A stretch of DNA of 64,000 nt. It comes from a virus. Location of the stretch: the IMG/VR virus record IMGVR_UViG_3300017786_000008, positions 1 through 64,000 of that record; one strand, 5' to 3'. Under the pieces are notes generated by a model. It saw nothing but the letters and a program-made list of their open reading frames with translations, was not told the DNA's origin and searched no databases. Made by a program: the position numbers and the translations under genes. Below, piece by piece: positions 1 through 7,289 of the stretch. Every line of letters starts with the position of its first letter. Position 1 is the stretch's first letter.

Positions 1-170
1 CCACCACTTTTAAACGCGTTTACGGTAGCTTCTTTAATTTTTTCATCCTTACACCATTGTGGTGCTATAGAACAAATAGATGCAATATTATAAGGTAATA
101 TGAGTTCATATTTATCATCCTCATATACAACTCTTTTATTTACCTGTTCGTTTAGCATATTCATAGTCAT
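1..170 (-). CDS. Hypothetical protein, N-terminal part (runs off left edge)
   Basis: An open frame starts at an ATG at 170 and stays open for 56 full codons to the window edge, so the C-terminus is outside. The start of the protein reads MTMNMLNEQVNKRVVYED; further in there is an APQWCKDEKIKEA segment. A second and third in-frame ATG follow within four codons, so the exact start is uncertain. A TATTTAT box lies just upstream, as for other leading genes here. I do not recognise the family and no motif gives a function. Confidence 0.6.
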   Translation of the reverse strand, partial: MTMNMLNEQVNKRVVYEDDKYELILPYNIASICSIAPQWCKDEKIKEATVNAFKSG

Positions 171-175
171 CTACT

Positions 176-182
176 ATAAATA
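176..182 (-). promoter_or_regulatory. Candidate promoter box TATTTAT
   Basis: In gene direction the sequence reads TTATATTTATAGTAG immediately before the ATG at 170. It matches the box found before many other start codons in this window. Confidence 0.4.
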
Positions 183-190
183 TAAAGTAA

Positions 191-430
191 TTACAACTTA
201 TATTTGGAATAGTTGGAAAGTCGGGTATGTTTTATTTTTTGGAGTTTGGAACATTTTTCGTACTCTTCTGTTTTTTCAAAAAAGGTAATCAATTTGTCTA
301 TGGTTTTGTGTGGTAGGTCTTTATTAACGAATTCCAAGTTTTCATAAACTTCGTCTTCTTCCATAGAACTTATAATAAATTCGTAAGCTAATCTAAAAGC
401 TGCATTTTTTTCTAAGGGGTCTAACATCAT
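191..430 (-). CDS. Hypothetical protein, 79 aa
   Basis: A small acidic, mostly helical-looking protein. It begins MMLDPLEKNAAFRLAYEF and contains EEDEVYENLEF and a lysine-rich C-terminus. Its ATG overlaps the stop codon of the upstream gene in a TAATG arrangement, which supports translational coupling and this start. No known domain is recognised. Confidence 0.65.
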   Translation of the reverse strand: MMLDPLEKNAAFRLAYEFIISSMEEDEVYENLEFVNKDLPHKTIDKLITFFEKTEEYEKCSKLQKIKHTRLSNYSKYKL

Positions 431-651
431 TAGACTGTGGTTTTTTTAAGAATTTTACCATCCCATGCAATTATTTGGTCTAATTTGTATTGGGCTCCAC
501 TTAATGTAGGGGCCCCTACAGGACCTATCTGTTGTACGTCTAAATCTAAATCCCTTATCCAAGATACCATCCATAAAAACTTTTTACGTTTTTCTATAAT
601 GTATTGTATTTTACCACTTAATCTATTTTCTTCTTTTACTATTCTATACAT
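430..651 (-). CDS. Hypothetical protein, 73 aa
   Basis: A small protein with a basic N-terminal half (IIEKRKKFLWMVSWIRDLDLD) and a C-terminal half containing QQIGPVGAPTLSGAQYKLDQ and a WDGKILKK end. It lies one base from the preceding gene and shares a TAATG junction with the next, so it sits in a tight operon. The family is unknown to me and no function is proposed. Confidence 0.65.
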   Translation of the reverse strand: MYRIVKEENRLSGKIQYIIEKRKKFLWMVSWIRDLDLDVQQIGPVGAPTLSGAQYKLDQIIAWDGKILKKTTV

Positions 652-652
652 A

Positions 653-1045
653 TTATTCTCCTTTTTTAATATAGTTATACCACCAAGTTGCGACTAATAT
701 TAATACTAGTAGTGTTCCCATTGTATATACTAGGAACCACGGTGTATGGTGTTCAACAAAAAATGCTGGTACACCCATTAATACCAACCATATTAGAAAT
801 ATAAATCCTGTATTATTTTCTAATTTTCTTTCAACTTTCACTGTTCTTTCCTGATTGATTAATCTACTTAGTGCATCTTGCATATCTTTACCATAAACTG
901 GTTGTGTATGTTTTGTCCCATCTTTTTCACCTATAGTAACCAAGTACTTAAGGTACCCTGGATTATTTTTACTTTTTTCCACGAATGTACATTCTAATGC
1001 TCTTCTTCTGTCGAACTTATATTTATGTGTAGTTTTTTTTAACAT
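653..1045 (-). CDS. Small membrane protein, 130 aa
   Basis: The N-terminal two thirds are soluble and basic, with a segment resembling a short regulatory or binding region (YLVTIGEKDGTKHTQPVYG). The C-terminal third has two hydrophobic stretches, around residues 81-97 (FIFLIWLVLMGVPAFFV) and 104-122 (LVYTMGTLLVLILVATWWY). It ends in a basic tail, so it is probably a two-helix inner-membrane protein with a cytoplasmic N-terminus. It sits in the same packed minus-strand operon as its neighbours. No family is recognised. A holin-like role is possible, but nothing specific supports it. Confidence 0.7.
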   Translation of the reverse strand: MLKKTTHKYKFDRRRALECTFVEKSKNNPGYLKYLVTIGEKDGTKHTQPVYGKDMQDALSRLINQERTVKVERKLENNTGFIFLIWLVLMGVPAFFVEHHTPWFLVYTMGTLLVLILVATWWYNYIKKGE

Positions 1046-1047
1046 TT

Positions 1048-1242
1048 TTATTTATTATTACAAGTTTTTCTAACTTTATAAACCCAACCACTATCTGAAT
1101 TTTCTGTCATCATTGTAGCTATTCTCTGAGCTTCTTTTTCATTTTTCACATCCCATATTTGAGACAGCCCATCTGTTAGTAGGATAAATGATTTATTACC
1201 TGTTTTAGGGTCTATCATTTCTTTTATTATGTTATATGGCAT
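1048..1242 (-). CDS. Hypothetical protein, 64 aa
   Basis: A short protein (MPYNIIKEMIDPKTGNKSF...) with alternating beta/helix character: FILLTDGLSQIWDV then a helix AQRIATMMTEN, then GWVYKVRK. The pattern resembles small beta-beta-alpha-beta phage proteins of unknown role that begin with a parameter-like strand. It overlaps the upstream gene by 11 bases. Confidence 0.65.
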   Translation of the reverse strand: MPYNIIKEMIDPKTGNKSFILLTDGLSQIWDVKNEKEAQRIATMMTENSDSGWVYKVRKTCNNK

Positions 1243-1429
1243 TTTTGTATTTTTTATTTAAAAGGTTAATATAAAAATCTGCTACTCCTGGCCCTAATAT
1301 GTCATTCCACTTATTTTCAAAGTTTATTATTAACTTTTTTAAAGCTGGTTTATGTACTTCTTTATTATTTTGGTTATTTAGTACTTTTAGTACAAAATCA
1401 GCATCTTTTTTAATATTAGGACTTTTCAT
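1232..1429 (-). CDS. Hypothetical protein, 65 aa
   Basis: A small charged helical protein (MKSPNIKKDADFVLKVLNNQ). It is the first gene after glnA, and its ATG lies 4 bases after a TATATTTG box, so it probably begins a transcript, possibly leaderless. No domain is recognised. Confidence 0.65.
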   Translation of the reverse strand: MKSPNIKKDADFVLKVLNNQNNKEVHKPALKKLIINFENKWNDILGPGVADFYINLLNKKYKNAI

Positions 1430-1433
1430 ACCA

Positions 1434-1441
1434 CAAATATA
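1434..1441 (-). promoter_or_regulatory. Candidate promoter box TATATTTG
   Basis: In gene direction TATATTTG lies 4 bases before the ATG at 1429. It fits the Bacteroidota minus-7 consensus TAnnTTTG. I see no clear minus-33 TTG at the usual distance. Confidence 0.4.
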
Positions 1442-1461
1442 ATAATTATTTTTTAATTATT
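1441..1461. repeat. AT-only inverted repeat at the end of glnA
   Basis: Perfect 8-base arms AATAATTA and TAATTATT are separated by five T. The repeat covers the glnA stop codon. It could form a weak hairpin at the end of the glnA message, but it has no GC in the stem, so a terminator role is doubtful. Confidence 0.3.
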
Positions 1462-2509
1462 CTACTAATTCTGGTTGGGTTTTTAAGGTCTCCAATAATC
1501 TTTTAGTTATTTTATATGGGTCACCATTACTTCCAGGTCTTCTATCTTCAACATAACCTTTCCAATTATTTTTTACTGTAGACACTGGAATTCTAATACT
1601 AGCTCCTCTATCTGATACACCATAACTAAATTTATCTATAGCTTGTGTTTCATGTAACCCCGTTAACCTTTTTTCATTATCACTACCATAATTATTGATG
1701 TGTTCTTCATGGTAAAACGATAGTGTGTCACAAATACCTTCTATCAAATCTTTGCCTCCCACTTCTCTCATTTCTTTAGTTGAGAAGTTAACGTGCATCC
1801 CTGAACCGTTCCAGTCACCTTCCACTGGTTTTGGTCGTAGGTCTACCGTTACTCCATGATTTTCTGTTATTCTATATAAAAGGTATCTACTAACCCATAA
1901 GTCGTCAGCAACTTTTAAAGCTCCTTTACCAAATAGTTGGTATTCCCATTGGCCTAACATTACCTCCGCATTAACTCCTGTAATTTCTAATCCAATGTTC
2001 ATACAAGCATCTAAATGTTGTTCTACTATTTCTCTACCAATAACTCTATCTGTACCTACACCACAATAATATTTTCCTTGTGGTTCTGGATATCCTTCTT
2101 TTGGAAATCCTAGTGGTTTACCGTCTTTCATTAGAACATATTCTTGTTCGAACCCAAACCACCAACCTTCTTGGTGTCTATGGAAGTCATAGTCTTCTAA
2201 TTGTGCTCTTTCATTAGTTTTATGTGAAATACCTTTTTCATCCAATACTTCACATAATGCAAGATATGACCCCACTCTTTGTGGGTCTGGATAAACCCTA
2301 ACTGGTCTTAGGATACAATCCGAATTATTGCCCACAGCTTGTCTTGTGGAGCTACCATCGAATGACCATTCTGGTAAGTCTTCTGGGTTTGGTGTGGTAA
2401 TAGTACTATCTAAATCTACAATTTTAGTTTTACTTCTTAAAGTTTGTTCTGGTTTATTGCCATCTAACCAGATGTACTCAATCTTTGTTTTTATTTTCAT
2501 CTTTGTCAA
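1457..2509 (-). CDS. glnA: Type II glutamine synthetase
   Basis: Forms glutamine from glutamate, ammonia and ATP in the cytoplasm. At 350 aa it has the length and motifs of the eukaryotic-type GSII family, not the 470-aa bacterial GSI. Visible motifs are WSFDGSST (48-55), the metal-binding GFEQEY (119-124), GVNAEVMLGQWEYQ (178-191), GDWNGSGMHVNFST (231-244), RLTGLHETQ (281-289), SDRGASIRIP (299-308) and EDRRPGSNGDPY (321-332). All catalytic segments appear intact. The start is at MTKMKIKTK or, less likely, the Met at residue 4. Its 5' end overlaps a small coiled-coil gene by 32 bases. In a phage it would act as an auxiliary metabolic gene supplying glutamine during infection. That role is inferred; the family call is secure. 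Confidence 0.95.
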   Translation of the reverse strand: MTKMKIKTKIEYIWLDGNKPEQTLRSKTKIVDLDSTITTPNPEDLPEWSFDGSSTRQAVGNNSDCILRPVRVYPDPQRVGSYLALCEVLDEKGISHKTNERAQLEDYDFHRHQEGWWFGFEQEYVLMKDGKPLGFPKEGYPEPQGKYYCGVGTDRVIGREIVEQHLDACMNIGLEITGVNAEVMLGQWEYQLFGKGALKVADDLWVSRYLLYRITENHGVTVDLRPKPVEGDWNGSGMHVNFSTKEMREVGGKDLIEGICDTLSFYHEEHINNYGSDNEKRLTGLHETQAIDKFSYGVSDRGASIRIPVSTVKNNWKGYVEDRRPGSNGDPYKITKRLLETLKTQPELVE

Positions 2510-2651
2510 ATTTTTTAATTAATTTATCTAACTGGGTGTTAATGTGGTTCATATCTTCCACAGATTCTTTATCTTTAACCTCAATAGTTTCTAGAAGTTC
2601 TTTTAATTCTTCTACTTGTTTTTTTAGTTCTTTGTTTGTTTCTTGTTCCAT
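2478..2651 (-). CDS. Small coiled-coil protein, 57 aa
   Basis: An open frame runs from the ATG at 2651 to a TGA at 2478 and encodes a highly charged helix (MEQETNKELKKQVEELKELL...). Leucines are spaced as in a coiled coil over residues 9-24, followed by an acidic/basic tail ending FDKDENKNKD. It overlaps the start of glnA by 32 bases, suggesting coupled translation. It shares a 19-base bidirectional start region with the plus-strand DUF192 gene. The family is unknown. Confidence 0.6.
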   Translation of the reverse strand: MEQETNKELKKQVEELKELLETIEVKDKESVEDMNHINTQLDKLIKKFDKDENKNKD

Positions 2652-2669
2652 CTAAATATTTATAATAAT
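2652..2669. promoter_or_regulatory. Candidate bidirectional promoter
   Basis: Only these 18 bases separate two divergent ATGs (2651 minus, 2670 plus). On the plus strand they read AATATTTATAATAAT directly before the ATG, matching the TATTTAT box. The minus strand carries the related TAAATATTTAG before its ATG. Confidence 0.45.
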
Positions 2670-3005
2670 ATGAATGTTATTTTAGATAATAAAGTCCTTC
2701 CTTTGGAGATTATGTCCACCCCTAATTCTATCAGTACTGGTATGATGGGTAGAGAATTTCTTGATGGTGGAATGCTTTTTATTTTTCCTGAGGTGTCGGA
2801 ACGTTCTTTCTGGATGAAAGATTGTTTAATTTCTTTAGATATAATCTTTATCATTAATAATAAAGTTACTAAAGTTCATAATAATTGTCTACCCTGTCAT
2901 GAAAATAAATGTGACTCTTATAGAGGTATTGCTGATAAAGTTTTAGAAGTCCCTTCTGGACAATATAATATTAGTGAGGGTGATTTATTAGAGTTTACTA
3001 ATTAG
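2670..3005 (+). CDS. DUF192 family protein
   Basis: A 111-aa protein from the ATG at 2670; the upstream TTG at 2643 would invade the divergent gene. It carries the DUF192 (COG1430) signature in order: early STPNSISTGMMGRE, then GGMLFIFPE, then RSFWMKDCLISLDIIFI, then a late VLEVPSGQYN followed by GD. The family usually has a signal peptide and is secreted or periplasmic; this copy has none, so it is probably cytoplasmic or virion-carried. Its biochemical function is not established. Three cysteines (NNCLPCHENKC) near the middle are an addition. It is one of three plus-strand genes and overlaps the 3' end of the convergent DHH gene by 8 bases. Confidence 0.85.
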   Translation: MNVILDNKVLPLEIMSTPNSISTGMMGREFLDGGMLFIFPEVSERSFWMKDCLISLDIIFIINNKVTKVHNNCLPCHENKCDSYRGIADKVLEVPSGQYNISEGDLLEFTN

Positions 3006-4440
3006 CGTCTATATTTTCTTTAATTTTCTTAACCATTTCTTTTTGTACCCATTTTACAAATTCTACATACCTTGTTGGTTTGGCATCTGCTTTTTTCTTA
3101 TAAGGTCCTTCTGGTTGTCTCGTAGCTCTACTAAAGAAATTTAAACCACTAATATTAGTTATACATTTATGCCCACCACTATTAGCTTGAATGACATCCC
3201 ATGCTGGTACAGTTATCTTATCTAAAACAGCTTTTTGTTTTTCACTTAACTTATCCCAAGGAGTGTCAATTATACTAACTGCCATATCGTAGTATTTTGA
3301 GTCGGTTGATGGCATGTTTTGTAGGTGGTCTTTATATAGTGCAAATAAGTCTGAAGTTTTAAATCCTATACTTTCTCCTTCTGCTTTTGTCTCCCCTATT
3401 CTTTTAATAACTGAAACTGGTACTTGGTGTTTTTTAAGTTGTGGTTCAACCTCTTTTAACACTTCCTGAGCTATATCACCTAAGTTAACACCTTTAAGTG
3501 CTCTATCTTTCTTAAAAGGATTACAAGAAGCTTGTACAAGACCCATTGGCCATGCAACCACAAAAAAGTCAGCGTCAGGATAAATTTTAAATGGTGTGTA
3601 TCTATCATAAGAACCTGGTTTAAATAATCTACCACCACCATACTGTACTATTATATTACCATCTAAATTTAGGTTATTACTTTCTTGTTGGGATTTTATG
3701 TATCCGGCTTGATTTTGTGCCATTTCTTCTGGTGAAGCAAACCCTTTTTCTTTTGCGTATGAGGTTATATTTTGGTATATATTCATTAGGGATGGTGAAG
3801 AATTCATAACTAAGTGTTCTAGAAATCCTGGTTTGTTTTTGTAAGCTAATAATAATTTATTAGTTAAAAGACCTAACATCCATCTTTTTTCATAACTTTG
3901 GTCACCTGACTCAAAATCTCTAATTAAGTTCATAACTTGTTCCGGTTCAATATCGTGTTTTGCATAATCAGCAGAATCAACAGTGTTAATCATCATTATA
4001 TCTTCATCTGTAAAAATATCACTGGGACTTATAGTTTGGGAAATAGTTTCGACATTAGACCTGGCACCTCTAAATTGTGTAGCAGTGTCATCTTCTACCC
4101 CGGCTTGTGAATCATGATGGTCTGTGTGTATTTTAAATATTGGTTTACCGTGTGCAAAATCTACTAGTACTGGCATTACATCATCACTAGCTGAGGGTTT
4201 TTTTACTGAAAATTCTTTATCCCCATATTGTATTACATGAGTATCAATAACATCTATACCATATTTTTCTAAATAATTTTTCATACCTAACGCTGATACC
4301 ACACCATCTAAGTCTTGGTGAAAGTATATCTCAGCTTTTGGGTATCTCTGAGCTAACTTATTAATATCTCTAATACCACCTTCACTTAAAAGTGATTCAT
4401 TAATAAACTCTAATTGTTTTTCTGTTATCTCGATTTTCAT
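2998..4440 (-). CDS. DHH-family phosphoesterase
   Basis: A 480-aa protein. The N-terminus is a short tag, MKIEITEKQLEFINESLL, similar to that of the next gene upstream. The DHH phosphoesterase motifs follow: HQDLDG (41-46), DFAHG (94-98), TDHHD (106-110) and DSAD (155-158). A GGHK motif near residue 440 fits the C-terminal DHHA1 substrate-binding domain. Family members (RecJ, NrnA, c-di-AMP phosphodiesterases) cut phosphodiester bonds with Mn or Mg. The substrate here is unknown; candidates are nanoRNA, cyclic dinucleotides or single-stranded DNA. I chose the ATG at 4440, not 4506, because a TATTTAT box precedes it and the longer form would run into the upstream gene. Confidence 0.8.
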   Translation of the reverse strand: MKIEITEKQLEFINESLLSEGGIRDINKLAQRYPKAEIYFHQDLDGVVSALGMKNYLEKYGIDVIDTHVIQYGDKEFSVKKPSASDDVMPVLVDFAHGKPIFKIHTDHHDSQAGVEDDTATQFRGARSNVETISQTISPSDIFTDEDIMMINTVDSADYAKHDIEPEQVMNLIRDFESGDQSYEKRWMLGLLTNKLLLAYKNKPGFLEHLVMNSSPSLMNIYQNITSYAKEKGFASPEEMAQNQAGYIKSQQESNNLNLDGNIIVQYGGGRLFKPGSYDRYTPFKIYPDADFFVVAWPMGLVQASCNPFKKDRALKGVNLGDIAQEVLKEVEPQLKKHQVPVSVIKRIGETKAEGESIGFKTSDLFALYKDHLQNMPSTDSKYYDMAVSIIDTPWDKLSEKQKAVLDKITVPAWDVIQANSGGHKCITNISGLNFFSRATRQPEGPYKKKADAKPTRYVEFVKWVQKEMVKKIKENIDAN

Positions 4441-4445
4441 ATTAT

Positions 4446-4452
4446 ATAAATA
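4446..4452 (-). promoter_or_regulatory. Candidate promoter box TATTTAT
   Basis: In gene direction GATATTTATATAAT stands directly before the ATG at 4440, supporting that start over the longer frame. Confidence 0.45.
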
Positions 4453-4465
4453 TCTCCTTATTTGA

Positions 4466-5251
4466 TTAACACGGATGTCTTTTATCCCACCAAAATATAT
4501 GGTCACCTATTTTCTTAGCTGACTTTTTATTGTTGTTATAAGATTTAGCTATAGTTCTAGTATTACCCGTACTTAAATCTACTATACTAGGGTTAACATA
4601 GTGATTAACTTTAATAACGTCTCCATCACCAAAGTCTTCAACTATTTTCAACATTTTATCAAAACCTTTAACTTTTTGGTGAGTTATCCTATTTAGTAAT
4701 TCTTGAAACTTTCCTTCTTTATTTAATGAATTGTAGTAGTTCCATGTAGAGTACTGTTTCCCTTTTAATACAGAATCTTTCATACTATACCCACATTTAT
4801 TTGCTCGGTTTTTTATTGTGGATAGGATTGCGTTTAGTTCTTTTTCTCCGGCTGTTTGATTTTCACCTACAAGGGTGGAGGCTAATATGTAATCTTCATC
4901 GTCTTCTGGTATCTCTACTTTAAGTCCTAGTTCTGTTAAAGCAAAAGGACCTAATGGTATATTATTATTTGTTTGTTTACACAAATCAATATCTAATTGA
5001 GTGGATAAGGCTTCCAACATGTCTTTACCGTAGTATCCGTCTCTACCTATACCTAGTTTTTTTTGAATTACGTATATTGGGTGAGTTTTATCTAAATCGT
5101 AATCTCCATAGTTTACCAAACTTCCATTTGTTAGTATATCATAGAAAGAAACATCCACTTCGTTAAATTGCGTTTCTCCAGTAGGTACACACCTTACCCC
5201 AACTTGTTCTACAAGTTTACTATATTGGTTTTCTGTGATTATTATACGCAT
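4466..5251 (-). CDS. SleB-type cell-wall hydrolase with peptidoglycan-binding repeat (endolysin candidate)
   Basis: A 261-aa protein. It begins with MRIIITENQYSKLVEQ, a short tag shared with the DHH protein next to it. Residues 57-85 (HPIYVIQKKLGIGRDGYYGKD then LEALS) look like a peptidoglycan-binding type 1 repeat. Residues 121-253 match the cell-wall hydrolase SleB/CwlJ family: LASTLVGEN with the likely catalytic Glu at 130, AILSTIKNRAN, NHYVNPS (216-222) and KKIGDHIFWW near the end. Such enzymes cleave peptidoglycan glycan strands. No signal peptide is seen, so membrane passage would need a holin, or the protein could be virion-borne. It is the best lysis-enzyme candidate in the window. 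Confidence 0.8.
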   Translation of the reverse strand: MRIIITENQYSKLVEQVGVRCVPTGETQFNEVDVSFYDILTNGSLVNYGDYDLDKTHPIYVIQKKLGIGRDGYYGKDMLEALSTQLDIDLCKQTNNNIPLGPFALTELGLKVEIPEDDEDYILASTLVGENQTAGEKELNAILSTIKNRANKCGYSMKDSVLKGKQYSTWNYYNSLNKEGKFQELLNRITHQKVKGFDKMLKIVEDFGDGDVIKVNHYVNPSIVDLSTGNTRTIAKSYNNNKKSAKKIGDHIFWWDKRHPC

Positions 5252-5257
5252 AAAAAA

Positions 5258-5286
5258 TCGTTTACAATAAATATAATCATAAACGA
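5258..5286. repeat. Inverted repeat upstream of the cell-wall hydrolase gene
   Basis: Perfect 7-base arms TCGTTTA (5258-5264) and TAAACGA (5280-5286) flank 15 bases that contain the TATTTAT promoter-like box (5267-5273 on the minus strand). A promoter box between inverted arms looks like an operator or an RNA hairpin, though no experimental support exists. Confidence 0.4.
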
Positions 5287-5313
5287 CTTACTCCATAAAT
5301 AAACTCTAGTTAT

Positions 5314-6210
5314 TTACATACAACTAAAATACCTTTCTCCTCTATCACACAATATAGTTATAGCATCTTTTTTATTATTATCCCTTAACCACTGGAATGA
5401 CGCGAACACGTTGGCTGCCGCACTTATCCCAATAAATAGCCCATAATTTTTAGCTAGATGTCTAGCACAAGCTTTAGCACATTCTGTACTTACTATTCTT
5501 ATTTCTGATACCCTCTCTAAATCTACTAAGAATTTACTTCCGTCTCCTATTCCTTGTATCCCATGAAGACCTGGTTCAAACCCTGACATTACAGCACTTT
5601 CTTTTGGTTCAATAGCTACTGATTTTATATTTGGCCACATTTCTTTTAAAAATTTATCCGTACCCATTAGAGTACCACCAGTACCTGTTCCAGCTACAAA
5701 CACAGCTGGGTGTGATTTTTCACCTTTAAGTTCTTTGTATTGATTATAAAATTCTGGACCTGTGGTTTGGTAGTGTGCTTGAATGTTAAGTGGGTTATGA
5801 AATTGATTGCAATTAAACCATCCCTTATCCTCACACATCTTATCTCTTAGGTCTATTGCCCCATCAAAATCACCATCCTCAACTTCTATTAATTCAGCCC
5901 CATAATATCTAAACATATTTTTACGTTCCTCGGACATATTAGAAGGCATAATTATAACCATTTTATAACCTCTTTCAGCTGCTAACATAGCGAAAGCAAT
6001 TCCACTATTACCACTAGTGGCTTCACATAAAGTACTTCCTTTGACGATTAATCCATTTTTTTCAGCGTGATTAATGATAAATGTTGCCATTCTATCTTTA
6101 ACTGAACCGCTTGGGTTCATAAATTCAGCTTTTCCCCAAACTGTATACCCCCCTATGGTTATTGGTATTAATGGGGTATTACCCACATTATCAGATAGTT
6201 TGGTTTTCAT
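5314..6210 (-). CDS. cysK: Cysteine synthase (O-acetylserine sulfhydrylase)
   Basis: A PLP enzyme making cysteine from O-acetylserine and sulfide. At 298 aa it has the usual family length. Motifs: NTPLIPI near the start, MNPSGSVKDR with the PLP lysine at 38, TSGNSG (65-70), the phosphate-binding GTGTGGT (174-180), GIQGIGDG (217-224), GISAAAN (261-267) and ILCDRGERYFS near the C-terminus. Nothing catalytic appears missing. The cysK/cysM split is uncertain from motifs alone, so the symbol is provisional. Its ATG overlaps the cyclophilin stop as TAATG, so the two are translationally coupled. It is unusual cargo for a phage and may relate to the cysteine-rich virion protein encoded at 49-57 kb. 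Confidence 0.93.
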   Translation of the reverse strand: MKTKLSDNVGNTPLIPITIGGYTVWGKAEFMNPSGSVKDRMATFIINHAEKNGLIVKGSTLCEATSGNSGIAFAMLAAERGYKMVIIMPSNMSEERKNMFRYYGAELIEVEDGDFDGAIDLRDKMCEDKGWFNCNQFHNPLNIQAHYQTTGPEFYNQYKELKGEKSHPAVFVAGTGTGGTLMGTDKFLKEMWPNIKSVAIEPKESAVMSGFEPGLHGIQGIGDGSKFLVDLERVSEIRIVSTECAKACARHLAKNYGLFIGISAAANVFASFQWLRDNNKKDAITILCDRGERYFSCM

Positions 6211-6638
6211 TAGTCTTCTATCTCTACGTTAAACTTGTCTCCCTGTTGTATATTATCTATAACATCTAATCCCTCAACTACCTTACCAAAACATGTATGA
6301 TTTCTATCTAAATGTTGTGTATTTTGTCTACCATGACAAATAAAAAATTGTGAACCACCAGTATTTCTTCCCGCATGTGCCATAGATAACACTCCTTTAT
6401 CGTGAAACTGATTTTCACCCTCTAATTCACAATCAATTTTATATCCTGGTCCACCAGCACCGGTACCATTAGGACACCCTCCTTGAACTACAAAATTAGG
6501 TATCACTCTATGAAAATTTAAATCTTTATAGAATCCCTCTTTCGTTAATTTAACAAAATTATTTACTGTATTTGGTGCGTCTTTTTCATAGAACTCTACC
6601 ACCATAGTCCCTTTATCTGTTGTAATCTTACCTTTCAT
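6210..6638 (-). CDS. Cyclophilin-type peptidyl-prolyl isomerase
   Basis: A 142-aa minimal cyclophilin that interconverts cis and trans prolyl bonds and so helps folding. Catalytic and binding motifs are present: NFHRVIPNFVVQGG (41-54) with the key Arg 44, GGSQFFI (94-100) and HLDRNHTCFGKV (109-120). There is no signal peptide, so it acts in the cytoplasm. It is coupled to cysteine synthase downstream and overlaps the DUF3310 gene upstream by 11 bases. Proline- and glycine-rich structural proteins of this phage are plausible clients, but that is inference. Confidence 0.93.
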   Translation of the reverse strand: MKGKITTDKGTMVVEFYEKDAPNTVNNFVKLTKEGFYKDLNFHRVIPNFVVQGGCPNGTGAGGPGYKIDCELEGENQFHDKGVLSMAHAGRNTGGSQFFICHGRQNTQHLDRNHTCFGKVVEGLDVIDNIQQGDKFNVEIED

Positions 6639-6906
6639 TTTTTAATTTATTTATTTCTCTGTTTATATACCAACTTGCTTTTTGCAAGTCCTCTAATATA
6701 TCTAGTTTTTTACCCGCTCTAGATATGTATTTTATTGAATTTCCTAAGTTAAACCCTAATCCCCACGCCTCGATTACTTTAATTGCTTCATAAGGATTGT
6801 TTTCCCCCCCATAGTGATTTGGGTGGTCCACCATTTCATTTTTTTTACTTTCTAACCTATTAAATGCTATTATTTCTTCTTGGGTTGGTACTCCTTTATT
6901 TCTCAT
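6628..6906 (-). CDS. DUF3310 family phage protein
   Basis: A 92-aa protein with the DUF3310 pattern: DHPNHYGG (27-34), then YEAIKVIEAWGL, then LGNSIKYISRAGKK, then ILEDLQKASWYINREI. This family is widespread in phages and is often linked with nucleotide or DNA metabolism genes, but its biochemical role is not settled. It overlaps both neighbours by 11 bases, as in an operon. Confidence 0.85.
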   Translation of the reverse strand: MRNKGVPTQEEIIAFNRLESKKNEMVDHPNHYGGENNPYEAIKVIEAWGLGFNLGNSIKYISRAGKKLDILEDLQKASWYINREINKLKNER

Positions 6907-7240
6907 TTTTATTTTTTTTAACTATATCCCTAATCTTTGTGAATGGTGTGTTTTCTAAACTTTGAGATTTATATTTAGTAAAAATATATTCTCTTAATTC
7001 TTCTATTTCTTCTGTTTTATCCCCACAAACACTAACTAGTTTTAAATCTGTTTCCTCTTCATTGGGGAACATCAATACCTCATATCCGGTTTTTTTACTT
7101 ATATCTAATGCAAATTTTTCCAAATTTTTACCTAGTCTTATGGTTGAGGGTGTGGATAATTTAACCATTAAGACAGGTGTGTAATTTTGTAATAATAAGT
7201 CATTAACAACCTCTTTAGATTTATCAAGTTTGTTTGTCAT
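6896..7240 (-). CDS. Hypothetical protein, 114 aa
   Basis: An alpha/beta protein: TPVLMVKLSTPS, then an amphipathic helix, then GYEVLMFPNEEETDLKLVSVC, then a charged helix EEIEELREYIFTKY and a basic tail. No catalytic motif is recognised. It leads the overlapping block DUF3310-cyclophilin-cysteine synthase, so it may be regulated with them. Confidence 0.7.
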   Translation of the reverse strand: MTNKLDKSKEVVNDLLLQNYTPVLMVKLSTPSTIRLGKNLEKFALDISKKTGYEVLMFPNEEETDLKLVSVCGDKTEEIEELREYIFTKYKSQSLENTPFTKIRDIVKKNKNEK

Positions 7241-7289
7241 AAATTAAAATTAATTAATTGTTAAATTATTGTCAATAAGAATATATAAT

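Noticed and set aside
2643-2669. TTG start for the DUF192 gene
   Set aside because: It would overlap the divergent gene start and adds residues outside the family; the ATG at 2670 has a matching upstream box.
1457-6638. Possibility that metabolic genes mark a bacterial chromosome contig
   Set aside because: They are interleaved without gaps with DUF3310, endolysin-like and tagged phage genes and the same operon style and promoter box continues into clear virion genes.
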